Positions 26,254-35,033 of a stretch of 64,000 bases of DNA are shown in pieces. Position 1 is the first letter of the stretch. Each line of letters begins with the position of its first letter. This DNA is from Sva-07 sp964651825. Lineage in GTDB: Bacteria > Actinomycetota > Acidimicrobiia > Acidimicrobiales > Ilumatobacteraceae. Location of the stretch: positions 1 to 64,000 of the forward strand of contig CAZYWK010000007.1 of assembly GCA_964651825.1 (NCBI GenBank), in the 5' to 3' direction. The notes beneath the pieces are model-generated. The model was not told the origin of the DNA and did not search any database. It worked only from the letters and a program-made list of their open reading frames with translations. The translations under genes and the position numbers were made by a program.

Positions 26254-26268
26254 GCGGTACAGTACCGC
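26254..26268. promoter_or_regulatory. Perfect palindrome between divergent AI-2E genes
   Basis: GCGGTAC, a central A, then GTACCGC form a perfect 7-bp-arm palindrome that fills most of the 20-bp spacer between two divergent start codons. It ends 2 bp before the ATG of the plus-strand gene. This is a strong candidate operator for joint control, or a leaderless promoter element. Confidence 0.5.
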
Positions 26269-26270
26269 CG

Positions 26271-27392
26271 ATGGCCGACCCGGTCGTGAGCGAGTCGTTC
26301 CGGCCGCCGTGGCGAGTGATGCTGGCGTCGACCGCGGTCGTCGTGCTCGTCGTCGTCGTCCGCAACGTCGTCGTGTCGGCGGCGGGTGTCCTCGCCTGGG
26401 CGCTGGCGTCGCTCGTCGCCGCCGTCCTGCTCAGCCCACTCGTGGCCGGCCTGGCGCGCTGGATCCCGCGGGCCGTCGCGCTGATCGTCGTGTTCGTCGC
26501 GGTCGGCGCCATCGGGCTCGGCGCGCGGTCGCTGTACGTGACCCAACTCCAGGACCAGGTCGACTACCTCGCCGACCGTGCGCCGAGCATCGCCACCGGC
26601 ATCGAGGCGCGGGAGGACCAGATCGGCAACGCCGCTCGACGGATCGAGTTGGTCGATCGCGTGGGCGAGCTCACCGAGCGGCTGCAGGAGAACCTCGGCA
26701 CACCGAGCGAGGCGCTCGTCGATGCTGCCCGGTCCGCGCCGGCCTATCTCGTGTGCTTCATCCTGACGATCTTCTTCATGCTCTACGGCCCACGCATCGT
26801 CTCGGCCGCCCTCGACCGGGTGCCCGCTGACCGGCGCGACACGACGGCGGCCGCGTTCCGCGGCGCGGCGCGATCCACCCAGGTGCAAGTCGGTGGGGCG
26901 GCCGTCGGCGCGGTGGTGATCGGGCTCGCCACGTGGCTCGCGGCCTGGCTCCTCGGCGTGCCTTCCGTGGGCCTGTTCGCCCTGTTCGCGGCCGCATTGT
27001 CCGTCGTGCCGTACGTGGGGATCCTGGTCGGTTGGCTCCCGCTGCTCGTCGTCGGGGTGGGGGTGGCACCGGCGTGGCACGTGGCGCTCGCGGCCGCGGC
27101 CGCGCTCGGTCTGCAGGCCCTCGAGGCGACCCGGTGGCGCCCGGCGGTCGACCGGCGCTCGCTGTACGTCGGGCCGGCACTCCCGATCGTCGGCGCGGTG
27201 CTCGGCTACGCGTTGTACGGCGTCGGCGGCGTCATCGTGACGGTGACGGTGTTGATCTTCGCGCTGGCGGTGGCCGACGAGGTGGCCTCCGACGACACCG
27301 ACGGTGATGGCGACGTCGATCGCGACGACGTCATCCCGACCCCCATCGACGACTACGTCGAGCCCGAGGAAACCGCCACCGTCGACACGTGA
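26271..27392 (+). CDS. AI-2E family transporter (permease 2)
   Basis: A 373-residue multi-pass protein of the AI-2E family, divergent paralog of the protein at 25156. It shows the same order: N-terminal helices (VVVLVVVVRNVVVSAAGVLA), a periplasmic helical loop (QLQDQVDYLADRAPSIATGI), LVCFILTIFFMLYG, then AALSVVPYVGILVGWLPLLV, which replaces the IPQIGG block, and ALEATRWRPAVDRRSLYVGP in place of the QxxENxxIxP block. The acidic tail (DDTDGDGDVDRDDV) is unusual and cytosolic in the expected topology. The ATG is 20 bp from the divergent start, so the messenger leader is very short or absent. Confidence 0.83.
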   Translation: MADPVVSESFRPPWRVMLASTAVVVLVVVVRNVVVSAAGVLAWALASLVAAVLLSPLVAGLARWIPRAVALIVVFVAVGAIGLGARSLYVTQLQDQVDYLADRAPSIATGIEAREDQIGNAARRIELVDRVGELTERLQENLGTPSEALVDAARSAPAYLVCFILTIFFMLYGPRIVSAALDRVPADRRDTTAAAFRGAARSTQVQVGGAAVGAVVIGLATWLAAWLLGVPSVGLFALFAAALSVVPYVGILVGWLPLLVVGVGVAPAWHVALAAAAALGLQALEATRWRPAVDRRSLYVGPALPIVGAVLGYALYGVGGVIVTVTVLIFALAVADEVASDDTDGDGDVDRDDVIPTPIDDYVEPEETATVDT

Positions 27393-27410
27393 CGCTGCCA
27401 CAGCCGCCTC

Positions 27411-27457
27411 TCTGTGTCAGCCAACAGTGCGGGTTCCGTACTGTTGGCTGACACAGA
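27411..27457. repeat. Long near-perfect hairpin (22-bp stem, 3-base loop)
   Basis: TCTGTGTCAGCCAACAGT (27411-27428) is followed 11 bases later by its exact reverse complement (27440-27457). Inside, a G-T pair and CGG/CCG extend the stem to 22 bp around a GTT loop. It starts 18 bp after the AI-2E stop and ends 58 bp before the MFS start. It could be a terminator, but the length and perfection are more like a mobile or REP-type repeat. Its outer ends (TCTGTGTCAGCCA) resemble the repeats at 54325-54436. Confidence 0.75.
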
Positions 27458-27515
27458 AGCCCTGCGGGGGATGATTGTCGAGGATCGTTGCGCGACGCGT
27501 CGCTAGCGTGCCCGC

Positions 27516-28745
27516 GTGAGTGGAGCCCGCGACGTCCTGCGATACCGCGCGGTCCGGTACTACCTGGTCTCCACCGCGTTCGCGGCGATCGGCCTGAACA
27601 TCCTCGTCACCGTCCTGTTCAAGCAGGTGTTCGACATCTCGGGCCGAGAGCTCGACATCGGCTTCATCGGGCTCGCCCAGTTCGTCCCCGCGGTGCTGCT
27701 GATGCTCGTGAGCGGTTGGGTGGCCGACCGGTTCGACCGCCGCCGGGTGACCGCGTTGTTCCTGATGGGACGAGTGGCCTGTGCAGTGGCGCTCGTCGTG
27801 TACTCGCAGGTGGAGCCGGGCAGCATGTGGCCGCTGTTCGCGATCGCCTTCGTGTTCGGCGCCGTCGATGCGATGATCGCACCGGCGCGCCGGGCGATGG
27901 CCCCACTGATCGTGTCGCATGAGGACTTCCCCCACGTGGTGGCACTGTGGACGGCCACGTTCACCGGTTCGGCGATCATCGGGCCGATCCTGGGCGGATT
28001 CCTGTACAGCCTGGGCCCGTCGACCGCCTACATCGTTGCCGGCGCGTTCGAGCTCGCCGCCATCCCGCCGATCCTGCTCGTCGCGTTCGCCCGCCAGCAG
28101 GAGCGGCTGACCGACCGGCCGACCCTGTCCAAGGCGCTGGAGGGCTTGCACTTCGTCGGCCGCACCCCGGTCGTGCTGGCCACGATCTCGCTCGACCTGT
28201 TCGCGGTGCTGTTCGGCGGAGCGGTCGCGCTCATCCCGGCCGTCGCGAGCGACCGGCTGCACGTCGGCGACATCGCCTACGGCTGGCTGCGGGCGGCGCC
28301 GGGGATCGGTGCGGCGGCGATGGCCATCTGGCTCGCGACACGACCCATTCGGCGGCGCGTCGGGCCGACGCTGCTCGTCGTGGTCGCCATCTTCGGCGCG
28401 GGGACGATGGTGTTCGGCATCACGTCGAACTACGCCGTCGCGTTCGTCGCGTTGGTCGTCATCTCGGCGGCGGACATGATCTCGATGTTCATCCGCAGCT
28501 CGATCGTCCCGCTCGTCACGCCGAACGACCAGCTCGGCCGCGTGAGCGCGGTCGAAGGCGTGTTCATCGGCGCGTCGAACGAGTTGGGCGCGTTCGAGAG
28601 CGGGGTGACGTCGGCCGCGTTCGGCCTCCCGGTGGCGATCGCCGGTGGTGGGTTGATGACGATGCTGATCGCGGGCACGTTCGCGATCGTGTTCCCGTCG
28701 CTCCGCCAGATCGACACCTTCGAAGAGCTCCGCCCGATCGAGTAG
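27516..28745 (+). CDS. MFS transporter (EntS/MFS_3-like)
   Basis: A 409-residue major facilitator with 12 predicted helices. Features: RYYLVSTAFAAIGLNILVTV in helix 1, the A-motif SGWVADRFDRRRV between helices 2 and 3, FGAVDAMIAPARRAMAPLIV (helix 4 region common in the EntS/LmrP-like exporters), and SSIVPLVTPNDQLGRVSAVE in the second half. This subgroup exports siderophores or drugs; the substrate here is unknown. GTG is the start. The gene stands alone after the long hairpin and before the respiratory operon. Confidence 0.85.
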   Translation: MSGARDVLRYRAVRYYLVSTAFAAIGLNILVTVLFKQVFDISGRELDIGFIGLAQFVPAVLLMLVSGWVADRFDRRRVTALFLMGRVACAVALVVYSQVEPGSMWPLFAIAFVFGAVDAMIAPARRAMAPLIVSHEDFPHVVALWTATFTGSAIIGPILGGFLYSLGPSTAYIVAGAFELAAIPPILLVAFARQQERLTDRPTLSKALEGLHFVGRTPVVLATISLDLFAVLFGGAVALIPAVASDRLHVGDIAYGWLRAAPGIGAAAMAIWLATRPIRRRVGPTLLVVVAIFGAGTMVFGITSNYAVAFVALVVISAADMISMFIRSSIVPLVTPNDQLGRVSAVEGVFIGASNELGAFESGVTSAAFGLPVAIAGGGLMTMLIAGTFAIVFPSLRQIDTFEELRPIE

Positions 28746-28887
28746 CACCGATCCGGCGCGGCCGGCAGGCGTCACGGTCGAACTTGCGCAGATCCTCTCT
28801 CCACCGATGACAGTGAGCTCACTCGAACACGACGGCAAGTTCAGCTTCGTCGGCACCGAGTAGCGGCGACCAACTACCGTCGCCGAT
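28746..28887. promoter_or_regulatory. Promoter region of the respiratory supercomplex operon
   Basis: The 142-bp leader of ctaE must hold the promoter for the long cta-qcr operon. It contains the 12-bp perfect palindrome AGTGAGCTCACT at 28812-28823, 65 bp before the GTG start, which is a candidate operator. A possible 18-codon open frame (ATG 28807 to TAG 28861-28863) overlaps the palindrome but has no convincing ribosome-binding site. Confidence 0.4.
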
Positions 28888-29475
28888 GTGACCAGCGAGT
28901 CGATCGGAGTCTTGACCCCGAGCCCGACCAACGGTCAACGCACCACGTCCGAGCTCGGGATGTTCCTGTTCCTCGCGTCCGACATCATGCTGTTCGCGCC
29001 GTTCTTCGCGGCGTACTTCCTGTTGCGTTCGACGTCGGACGCGTGGCCTCCCGACGGCGTCGAGCTCGACACGCCCCGGGCCGCGCTCGCCACCCTCGTG
29101 CTGGTGTCGTCGTCGTTCACGCTGATCGTCGCCGATCGCGCCCTCGAGCACGCACAGCGCACGAAGACGTTGCGCTGGATACTCCTCACGATCGTGCTCG
29201 GCGCCGCGTTCTTGACCAACCAGATCGCGGAGTACGTGACGCTCGACTTCCGGCCGGGCGACCATGCCTACGGATCGATCTACTGGGCGATCACGATGCT
29301 GCACAGCGCGCACGTGACCGCTGGGCTCGTCGCGTTGGCCGCGCTGTACGTGCGCGTCGCGCGCGCCGATCCCCTCGCCTCGATCAACGCGTGGGCCAAG
29401 GGGGTGTCGCTCTTCTGGCATCTCGTCGACGTCATCTGGGTGGCGGTGTTCCTCACGATCTGGGTGATGCGATGA
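28888..29475 (+). CDS. ctaE: Cytochrome c oxidase subunit III
   Basis: A 195-residue five-helix subunit III of the aa3 oxidase, the usual actinobacterial length. Recognisable blocks: TSELGMFLFLASDIMLFAPF, the conserved Glu region FLTNQIAEYVTL, YGSIYWAITMLHSAHVTAGL and SLFWHLVDVIWVAVFLTIW. GTG 28888 is the start. It opens the operon and overlaps qcrC by ATGA. The order ctaE-qcrC-qcrA-qcrB is the classic actinobacterial arrangement, in which complex III and IV form an obligate supercomplex in the membrane. Confidence 0.95.
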   Translation: MTSESIGVLTPSPTNGQRTTSELGMFLFLASDIMLFAPFFAAYFLLRSTSDAWPPDGVELDTPRAALATLVLVSSSFTLIVADRALEHAQRTKTLRWILLTIVLGAAFLTNQIAEYVTLDFRPGDHAYGSIYWAITMLHSAHVTAGLVALAALYVRVARADPLASINAWAKGVSLFWHLVDVIWVAVFLTIWVMR

Positions 29476-30302
29476 TCACCCGCCTGCGCGAAGGCGGCTG
29501 GTCCTCCGCTCGCTTCGCGCTCCCCGTGGTCGCCAGCGCCGCGCTGGGCGTCGTGCTGCTGGCCTCGCCGACCGCGGTCGAGGGTGACAGCGACGGCACG
29601 GCACCACCGGCCAGGCCGGCCTCGGTCGCCTACGGCGCCGAGCTGTTCGCGGTGCAGTGCGCGGGCTGCCACGGCAGCGACGGCGCAGGGGTCGACGGAC
29701 GTGGGCCGACGCTGCTCGTCGAGGGCGAGGCGGCCGCCGACTTCGTGTTGCGCACCGGCCGTATGCCGCTCGCCGATCCCGACGCCCAGGCCCGACGCGG
29801 CCCCGTGCGGTACTCGGAGGAGGAGATCCGGTCGCTCGTGATGTTCGTCGGATCGATCGGCTCCGGCCCGAACACCCCGGTCACCGACGTCGAGGCCGGC
29901 GACGTCGCCAACGGCGGCCAGCTCTTCCGGCTCAACTGCGCGGCGTGCCACGTGGCGTCGGGCGCCGGCGCCCCGATCGGCAAGGGCCGCGAGGCGCCGA
30001 ACCTCTCCAAGTCGACACCCGAGCAGGTGGGCCAGGCCATCGTCGTCGGTCCCGGGGCGATGCCGGTGTTCGAGACGTTCACCCCCGAGGAGATCAACGA
30101 CGTCGCCACCTACGTCGAGACGCTCAACGAGGAGAACACGACCGGACCGTCGAAGTTCGGCGGGGCCGGCCCGGTGGCCGAGGGTCTCGCGGCGTGGCTG
30201 CTCGGGCTGATCCCGCTCGTGGCGCTGACGCGTTGGATCGGGCGGCCCCGCGAAGGCGCCGACCGTGGAACGGCGGGCCAGGGAACAGCGGGGCCCGCAT
30301 GA
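29472..30302 (+). CDS. qcrC: Menaquinol--cytochrome c reductase diheme cytochrome c subunit
   Basis: A 276-residue membrane-anchored diheme cytochrome cc. It has an N-terminal signal anchor, two CxxCH sites (CAGCH at about residue 63 and CAACH at about 156) with later Met ligands (GRMPLAD and PGAMPVFETF), and a C-terminal transmembrane helix (EGLAAWLLGLIPLVALTRWIG). In actinobacteria this subunit carries electrons from the Rieske centre straight to the CuA of CtaC, replacing soluble cytochrome c. The start ATG overlaps the ctaE stop, and the stop overlaps the qcrA start. Confidence 0.95.
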   Translation: MITRLREGGWSSARFALPVVASAALGVVLLASPTAVEGDSDGTAPPARPASVAYGAELFAVQCAGCHGSDGAGVDGRGPTLLVEGEAAADFVLRTGRMPLADPDAQARRGPVRYSEEEIRSLVMFVGSIGSGPNTPVTDVEAGDVANGGQLFRLNCAACHVASGAGAPIGKGREAPNLSKSTPEQVGQAIVVGPGAMPVFETFTPEEINDVATYVETLNEENTTGPSKFGGAGPVAEGLAAWLLGLIPLVALTRWIGRPREGADRGTAGQGTAGPA

Positions 30303-31180
30303 GCGAAGTGGCTGGAACCGCGCGGCCGGTGAACCGGCGGGCCTACCGGGCCGCACTCGTCTCGTTCGTCGTCGCCCCGATCGGCGGGGTGCTCGCCGCC
30401 TGGGGCTACTGGTCGGGAAGCACCGAGAGCATGCTCGGCATCGGGCTGGCGTTGTGTCTCGGCGGCATCGGGTTCGGGCTCGTGTCGTGGGCCAAGTACC
30501 TCGACCTCGACGAGGAGGTGGTGCAGGAGCGTCACCGGATGCGCACCACCCAGGAAGAGCGCGACGACTTCCACGACGAGGTCGAGATGACCGCCCAGAC
30601 GCTCGGCCGCCGCGGGCTGCTCGTGGCGCTGTTCGCCGGATCGATCGCCAGCCTGGTCGTCGGGTTCGTCGGCCCGATCGGATCGCTCGGGCCGAAGCCT
30701 CGGGGGGAACGGGCCCGCACGAGTTGGGCGCCCGGCCGACGGTTGGTCACCAGTAACGGTGAACCGATCCTGGCCAGCGCCGACCGTCTCGATCAGCTGG
30801 CGACCGTGTTCCCGGAAGGGTTCGTCGGCGTCGACGACTCGCAGGTGATCGTCCTGCGCGTGGCGCCCGACCAACTGACCGACCGCACGGTCGAGGCCGG
30901 TGCGCTCGACGGGTGGGTCGCGTACTCGAAGATCTGCACCCACGCCGGCTGCTCGGTCGGCCTGCTCGGGGTCGACAACCGTGAACCCCTCGTCGTGCGC
31001 GAGCTCGTGTGCCCGTGCCACCAGTCGTCGTTCGACCCGCTCGACGGGGCCAAGCCGGTCGGCGGGCCGGCACCGCGCTCGCTGCCGCAGCTCCCGCTCG
31101 CGGTCGACGAGGACGGCTACCTCGTCGCCGCTGCCGCGTTCGCCGGACCGGTCGGACCGATCGCGTGGGACGAGACATGA
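30299..31180 (+). CDS. qcrA: Menaquinol--cytochrome c reductase Rieske iron-sulfur subunit
   Basis: A 293-residue Rieske protein with three N-terminal membrane helices, as is typical for actinobacterial QcrA, and a C-terminal [2Fe-2S] domain. Cluster ligands are in CTHAGC (about residue 213) and CPCHQSSFD (about residue 238), with the disulfide Cys in the same two loops. LPQLPLAVDEDGYLVAA closes the domain. The start overlaps qcrC (ATGA), and its own TGA overlaps an ATG at 31177, where qcrB begins. Confidence 0.95.
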   Translation: MSEVAGTARPVNRRAYRAALVSFVVAPIGGVLAAWGYWSGSTESMLGIGLALCLGGIGFGLVSWAKYLDLDEEVVQERHRMRTTQEERDDFHDEVEMTAQTLGRRGLLVALFAGSIASLVVGFVGPIGSLGPKPRGERARTSWAPGRRLVTSNGEPILASADRLDQLATVFPEGFVGVDDSQVIVLRVAPDQLTDRTVEAGALDGWVAYSKICTHAGCSVGLLGVDNREPLVVRELVCPCHQSSFDPLDGAKPVGGPAPRSLPQLPLAVDEDGYLVAAAAFAGPVGPIAWDET

Positions 31181-32647
31181 GCNNNNNNNNNNNNNNNNNN
31201 NNNNNNNNNNNNNNNNNNNNNNNNNNNNNNNNNNNNNNNNNNNNNNNNNNNNNNNNNNNNNNNNNNNNNNNNNNNNNNNNNNCACCGACGATTGCTCGTC
31301 GAGCGCTACGTCGACTCGATCACCGGGCGCGTCGGCGGCCAGTCGTGGCTCACCGCGAACCTGCGCAAGGTGTTCCCCACCCACTTCTCGTTCCTGTGGG
31401 GCGAGCTCGCGCTGTACAGCTTCGTCGTCCTGCTGCTGACGGGCGTGTACCTCACGCTCTTCTTCCAGGGGGCGCAGGACACGGTGACCTACACCGGGAG
31501 CTACGAGCCGCTCCGCGGCGTGGAGGTGTCGACCGCCTACGACTCGGTGATGAAGATCTCCTTCGACGTCAAGGGCGGCCTGCTGATCCGCCAGATGCAC
31601 CACTGGGCCGCACTGATCTTCGTCGGCGCCATCGCGCTGCACATGGCGCGCATCTTCTTCACCGGCGCGTTCCGCCGGCCGCGCGAGATCAACTGGGTGA
31701 TCGGGATGATCCTCCTGGTGCTGGCGTTGGCCGGTGGGTTCACCGGCTACTCGCTGCCCGACGACCTGCTATCGGGCACCGGCCTGCGGATCACCGAGGC
31801 GATCATCCTCGCCCTGCCGTTCATCGGCGAACGCTTGTCGTACCTCGTGTTCGGCGGCGAGTGGCCGGGCACCGACATCATCGCCCGGCTCTATCCGATC
31901 CACATCCTGGTGATCCCCGGCCTGATCATCGCCCTGCTGTCTGTGCACCTCGCGCTGGTGTGGCACCAGAAGCACACGCAGTTCCCGGGCCCCGGCCGCA
32001 CCGAGCACAACGTCGTCGGCGAGCGGGTGTGGCCGGCCTTCGCGATGAAGTCGATCGGGCTGTTGTTCATGACTGCCGCCGTCGTCACCGCGCTCGGCGC
32101 GCTGTTCGACATCAACGCGGTGTGGCTCTACGGCCCGTACGACACCGCTGCCGCGACGTCGTATTCGCAACCCGACTGGTACATCGGATTCCTCGAAGGG
32201 TCGCTCCGGCTGTTCCCGCCGTGGGAGACCCGGGCGGCCGGCCACACGATCAACAACATCTTCTACTCCGGGGTCGTGCTGCCGACGCTGATCTTCGCCC
32301 CGCTGTTCGCCGTGCCGTGGATCGAGAAGTTCCTCACCGGCGACGGCTCCGAGCACCACCTCCTCGACCGGCCCCGCGACGCCGCCAACCGCACCGCCAT
32401 CGGCGTCGGCTCGATCACGGCGGTGACCGTGCTGTTCCTCGGCGGCGCCCAGGACGTGATCGCCAACACCCTCGAGATGCCGATCGCCACCGTCACCCGC
32501 ATCCTGCAGGTCCTGTTCCTCGTCGCCCCGCCGATCGCGTTCTGGGTCACCCGCCGGTCGTGCCTCGCCCTGCAGCGGCGGCCGGGACCCGACCACTCCG
32601 AACGGCGCGACGAGTTCGTGCGCACAGCGAGCGGGGGGTACGAGTGA
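31177..32647 (+). CDS. qcrB: Menaquinol--cytochrome c reductase cytochrome b subunit, N-terminus interrupted by gap
   Basis: The ATG at 31177 overlaps the qcrA stop and is followed after two codons by the 100-N gap. The frame resumes at 31283 (HRRLLVERYVDS...) and runs to 32647. Because the gap length is a placeholder, the two frames do not match arithmetically. The visible 455 residues show the membrane cytochrome b fold with heme ligands in LIRQMHHWAALIF and LYPIHILVIPGL/LLSVHLALVWHQKH. The Qo-site PDWYIGFLEGSLRLFPPWE is present, as is the long C-terminal extension normal for actinobacteria. The missing N-terminal segment is probably a few tens of residues. Confidence 0.93.
31183..31282. 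other. Scaffold gap (100 N) inside qcrB
   Basis: Placeholder gap two codons after the qcrB start. The flanks (GACATGAGC before, CACCGACGATTG after) share no repeat, so true sequence is missing rather than collapsed. Confidence 0.97.
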
Positions 32648-33324
32648 TGCTCGCCGTCGACCCACCCGTCACCGAACAGGCCGAGACGATGGAGGACGTC
32701 TGGAACCTGTTCCTCGTGCTCGGCCTCGGGGTGCTGGCGCTCGTCGCCGGGCTGATGCTCTGGGTGATCGTGCGCTACCGCCAGCGTTCCGTCGTCGAGA
32801 GCGTGGGCGACCTCCCGAAGCAGAAGCACTACAACGTTCCGATGGAGATCACCTACATCGTGATCCCCTTGGCGGTCGTGCTCGGCCTGTTCGCGATCAC
32901 CGTCGTCACCGTCCAGGCGATCGAGGACGACGACCCCGACCCGGACCTGGTCATCGACGTGATCGCGTTCCAGTGGCAGTGGCAGTTCGACTACCCGGAC
33001 AGCGGAGTGAGCCTGACCGGCTCGCCCGGCGAGAACCCCGAGCTCGTGCTGCCCGCCTCGTCCACCGTGCGGTTCGACCTCACCGCGCTCGACGTGATCC
33101 ACTCGTTCTGGATCCCGGCGTTCCGCTTCAAGCGCGACATCATCCCCGGCACGCCCGGAACCTTCCGCGTCGACGTCGCCGACGTCGCCGGCTACTACCC
33201 GAACACCGGCGTGTGCGCCGAGTACTGCGGGCTCGACCACGCCTCGATGCGCTTCTCGCTACGCATCCTGCCGCCCGACGAGTTCGACGACTGGCTCGAG
33301 GCGCGAGCCGAGGAGGCATCGTGA
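32647..33324 (+). CDS. ctaC: Cytochrome c oxidase subunit II
   Basis: A 225-residue subunit II with two N-terminal membrane helices (WNLFLVLGLGVLALVAGLML and ITYIVIPLAVVLGLFAITVV) and a periplasmic CuA cupredoxin domain. The aromatic entry patch is VIAFQWQWQFDYP. The CuA ligands are the His in DVIHSFWIP and the cluster CAEYCGLDHASM (about residues 190-201). No lipobox Cys is visible, unlike many actinobacterial CtaC proteins, which are lipoproteins. ATG 32647 shares its A with the qcrB stop TGA. It receives electrons from QcrC. Confidence 0.95.
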   Translation: MLAVDPPVTEQAETMEDVWNLFLVLGLGVLALVAGLMLWVIVRYRQRSVVESVGDLPKQKHYNVPMEITYIVIPLAVVLGLFAITVVTVQAIEDDDPDPDLVIDVIAFQWQWQFDYPDSGVSLTGSPGENPELVLPASSTVRFDLTALDVIHSFWIPAFRFKRDIIPGTPGTFRVDVADVAGYYPNTGVCAEYCGLDHASMRFSLRILPPDEFDDWLEARAEEAS

Positions 33325-35033
33325 TCGACGAGACGCCGGTCGAGCGCGAGCCGCGTCTCGTGTCGGTCGAGGAGTTCATCGACCACGGCCCGCACGAGCA
33401 CGGCCGCCTCCCGCGCACGGTGATCGGCTGGCTGACCACGACCGACCACAAGGCGCTCGGCGTCGCGTACTTCGTCACGTCGATGATGTTCCTCGCCATC
33501 GGCGGGGCACTGGCCGGAGTGATCCGCGCCGAGCTCGCCGAGCCGGGCCTGCAGTTCGTCGGTGAGCAGACCTACAACGGCGTGTTCACGATCCACGGCA
33601 GCGTGATGGTGTACCTGTTCGCCGTGCCGTTCGGCTTCGCCCTGGCCAACTACCTCGTGCCGTTGCAGATCGGGGCGCCCGACCTGGCGTTCCCGCGCCT
33701 GAACGCGTTCTCGTTCTGGCTGTACCTGCTCGGCGGCATCGTGATGCTGCTCGGCTTCGTCACCGACGGCGGCGCGGCGTCGTTCGGGTGGTTCGCCTAC
33801 CCGCCGCTGTCCGGTGCCGCCGGCACACCGGGCATCGGCGCGGACCTGTGGATCGTGGCCGTGATCCTCACCGGCACCTCCGGCACGCTGACGGCGGTCA
33901 ACATCATCGCCACCATCACCTCGATGCGGGCGCCAGGGATGACGATGTTCCGCATGCCGATCCTCACGTGGAACATCCTCGTGACGAACTTCATGGTGCT
34001 CCTCGCGTTCCCGGTCCTGTCGGGTGCGCTGATCATGCTGCTCGCCGACCGGCAGTTCGGCACCCACTTCTACGACCCGACGAACGGCGGGTCGCCGATC
34101 CTGTGGCAACACCTGTTCTGGTTCTTCGGGCACCCCGAGGTGTACATCGTCGCCCTCCCGTTCTTCGGCGTGGTCACCGAGATCTTCCCGGTGTTCTCCC
34201 GCCGGCCGGTGTTCGGCTACAAGGGCCTCGTGTTGGCGACGCTCGCGATCGGTGCGCTGTCCACCTCGGTGTGGGCGCACCACATGTTCGTCACCGGTGA
34301 GGTCGAGCTCGCGTTCTTCGCCCTCACGTCGCTGCTGATCGCCGTGCCCACCGGGGTCAAGGTGTTCAACTGGATCGGCACGATGTGGGAGGGCTCGCTC
34401 ACGTTCGAAGCCCCGATGAAGTTCGCCCTCGGGTTCCTGATCACCTTCGTGATGGGCGGCATCACGGGTGTGATGCTCGCCTCGCCGACGATCGACTTCA
34501 ACGTCTCGGACACCTACTTCGTGGTGGCCCACTTCCACTACGTGATGGGCGGCACCGTCGTCTTCGCCGTGTTCGCCGCGATCTACTTCTGGTGGCCGAA
34601 GGTGACCGGGAGGATGCTGTCGGAGCGGCTCGGGTCGTGGCACTTCTGGTTGCTGATGATCGGGTTCAACATGACGTTCTTCGTGATGCACCTGCTCGGC
34701 CGCAACGGCATGCCGCGGCGGGTGGCCGACTACGAGCCGTTCGACGACTTCAAGCTGTTCAACGCCATCGCGTCGATCGGCTACGTGATCCTCGTCGCGG
34801 CGATGGTGCCGTTCGTCATCGCGATCGTGAAGTCGTTGCGCACCGCGCCGTCGGTCGGCGCCGATCCGTGGGAGGCCAACTCGCTGGAGTGGGCCACCGC
34901 GTCGCCACCGCCCGAACACAACTTCTCGTGGCTGCCACCGATCCGCTCGGAGCGGCCGGTCTTCGACCTGCGCTGGTCAGAGTTCGAGATCCCCGTCGAG
35001 AAGGGCGACCACGTGCCGGAGCGCGAGCGATGA
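33321..35033 (+). CDS. ctaD: Cytochrome c oxidase subunit I
   Basis: A 570-residue heme-copper oxidase subunit I (type A). The heme a His lies in FTIHGSVMVYL, the CuB His cross-linked to Tyr in FWFFGHPEVYIVALP, the CuB pair in VWAHHMFVTG, and the heme a/a3 His pair in FVVAHFHYVMGG. The HPEVYI motif places it in the A1 family with a K-channel. The start GTG 33321 overlaps the ctaC TGA, and a GAGGAGG ribosome-binding site sits just before it inside ctaC. In many actinobacteria ctaD is unlinked; here it is inside the supercomplex operon. Confidence 0.96.
   Translation: MIDETPVEREPRLVSVEEFIDHGPHEHGRLPRTVIGWLTTTDHKALGVAYFVTSMMFLAIGGALAGVIRAELAEPGLQFVGEQTYNGVFTIHGSVMVYLFAVPFGFALANYLVPLQIGAPDLAFPRLNAFSFWLYLLGGIVMLLGFVTDGGAASFGWFAYPPLSGAAGTPGIGADLWIVAVILTGTSGTLTAVNIIATITSMRAPGMTMFRMPILTWNILVTNFMVLLAFPVLSGALIMLLADRQFGTHFYDPTNGGSPILWQHLFWFFGHPEVYIVALPFFGVVTEIFPVFSRRPVFGYKGLVLATLAIGALSTSVWAHHMFVTGEVELAFFALTSLLIAVPTGVKVFNWIGTMWEGSLTFEAPMKFALGFLITFVMGGITGVMLASPTIDFNVSDTYFVVAHFHYVMGGTVVFAVFAAIYFWWPKVTGRMLSERLGSWHFWLLMIGFNMTFFVMHLLGRNGMPRRVADYEPFDDFKLFNAIASIGYVILVAAMVPFVIAIVKSLRTAPSVGADPWEANSLEWATASPPPEHNFSWLPPIRSERPVFDLRWSEFEIPVEKGDHVPERER

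Noticed and set aside
25156..27392. The two AI-2E proteins as evidence of autoinducer-2 signalling.
   Set aside because: The family name is historical; members carry many solutes, and no luxS or lsr genes are in the window.
28807..28863. An 18-codon open frame upstream of ctaE (possible leader peptide).
   Set aside because: No ribosome-binding site, no recognisable sequence, and it overlaps a palindrome better explained as regulatory.
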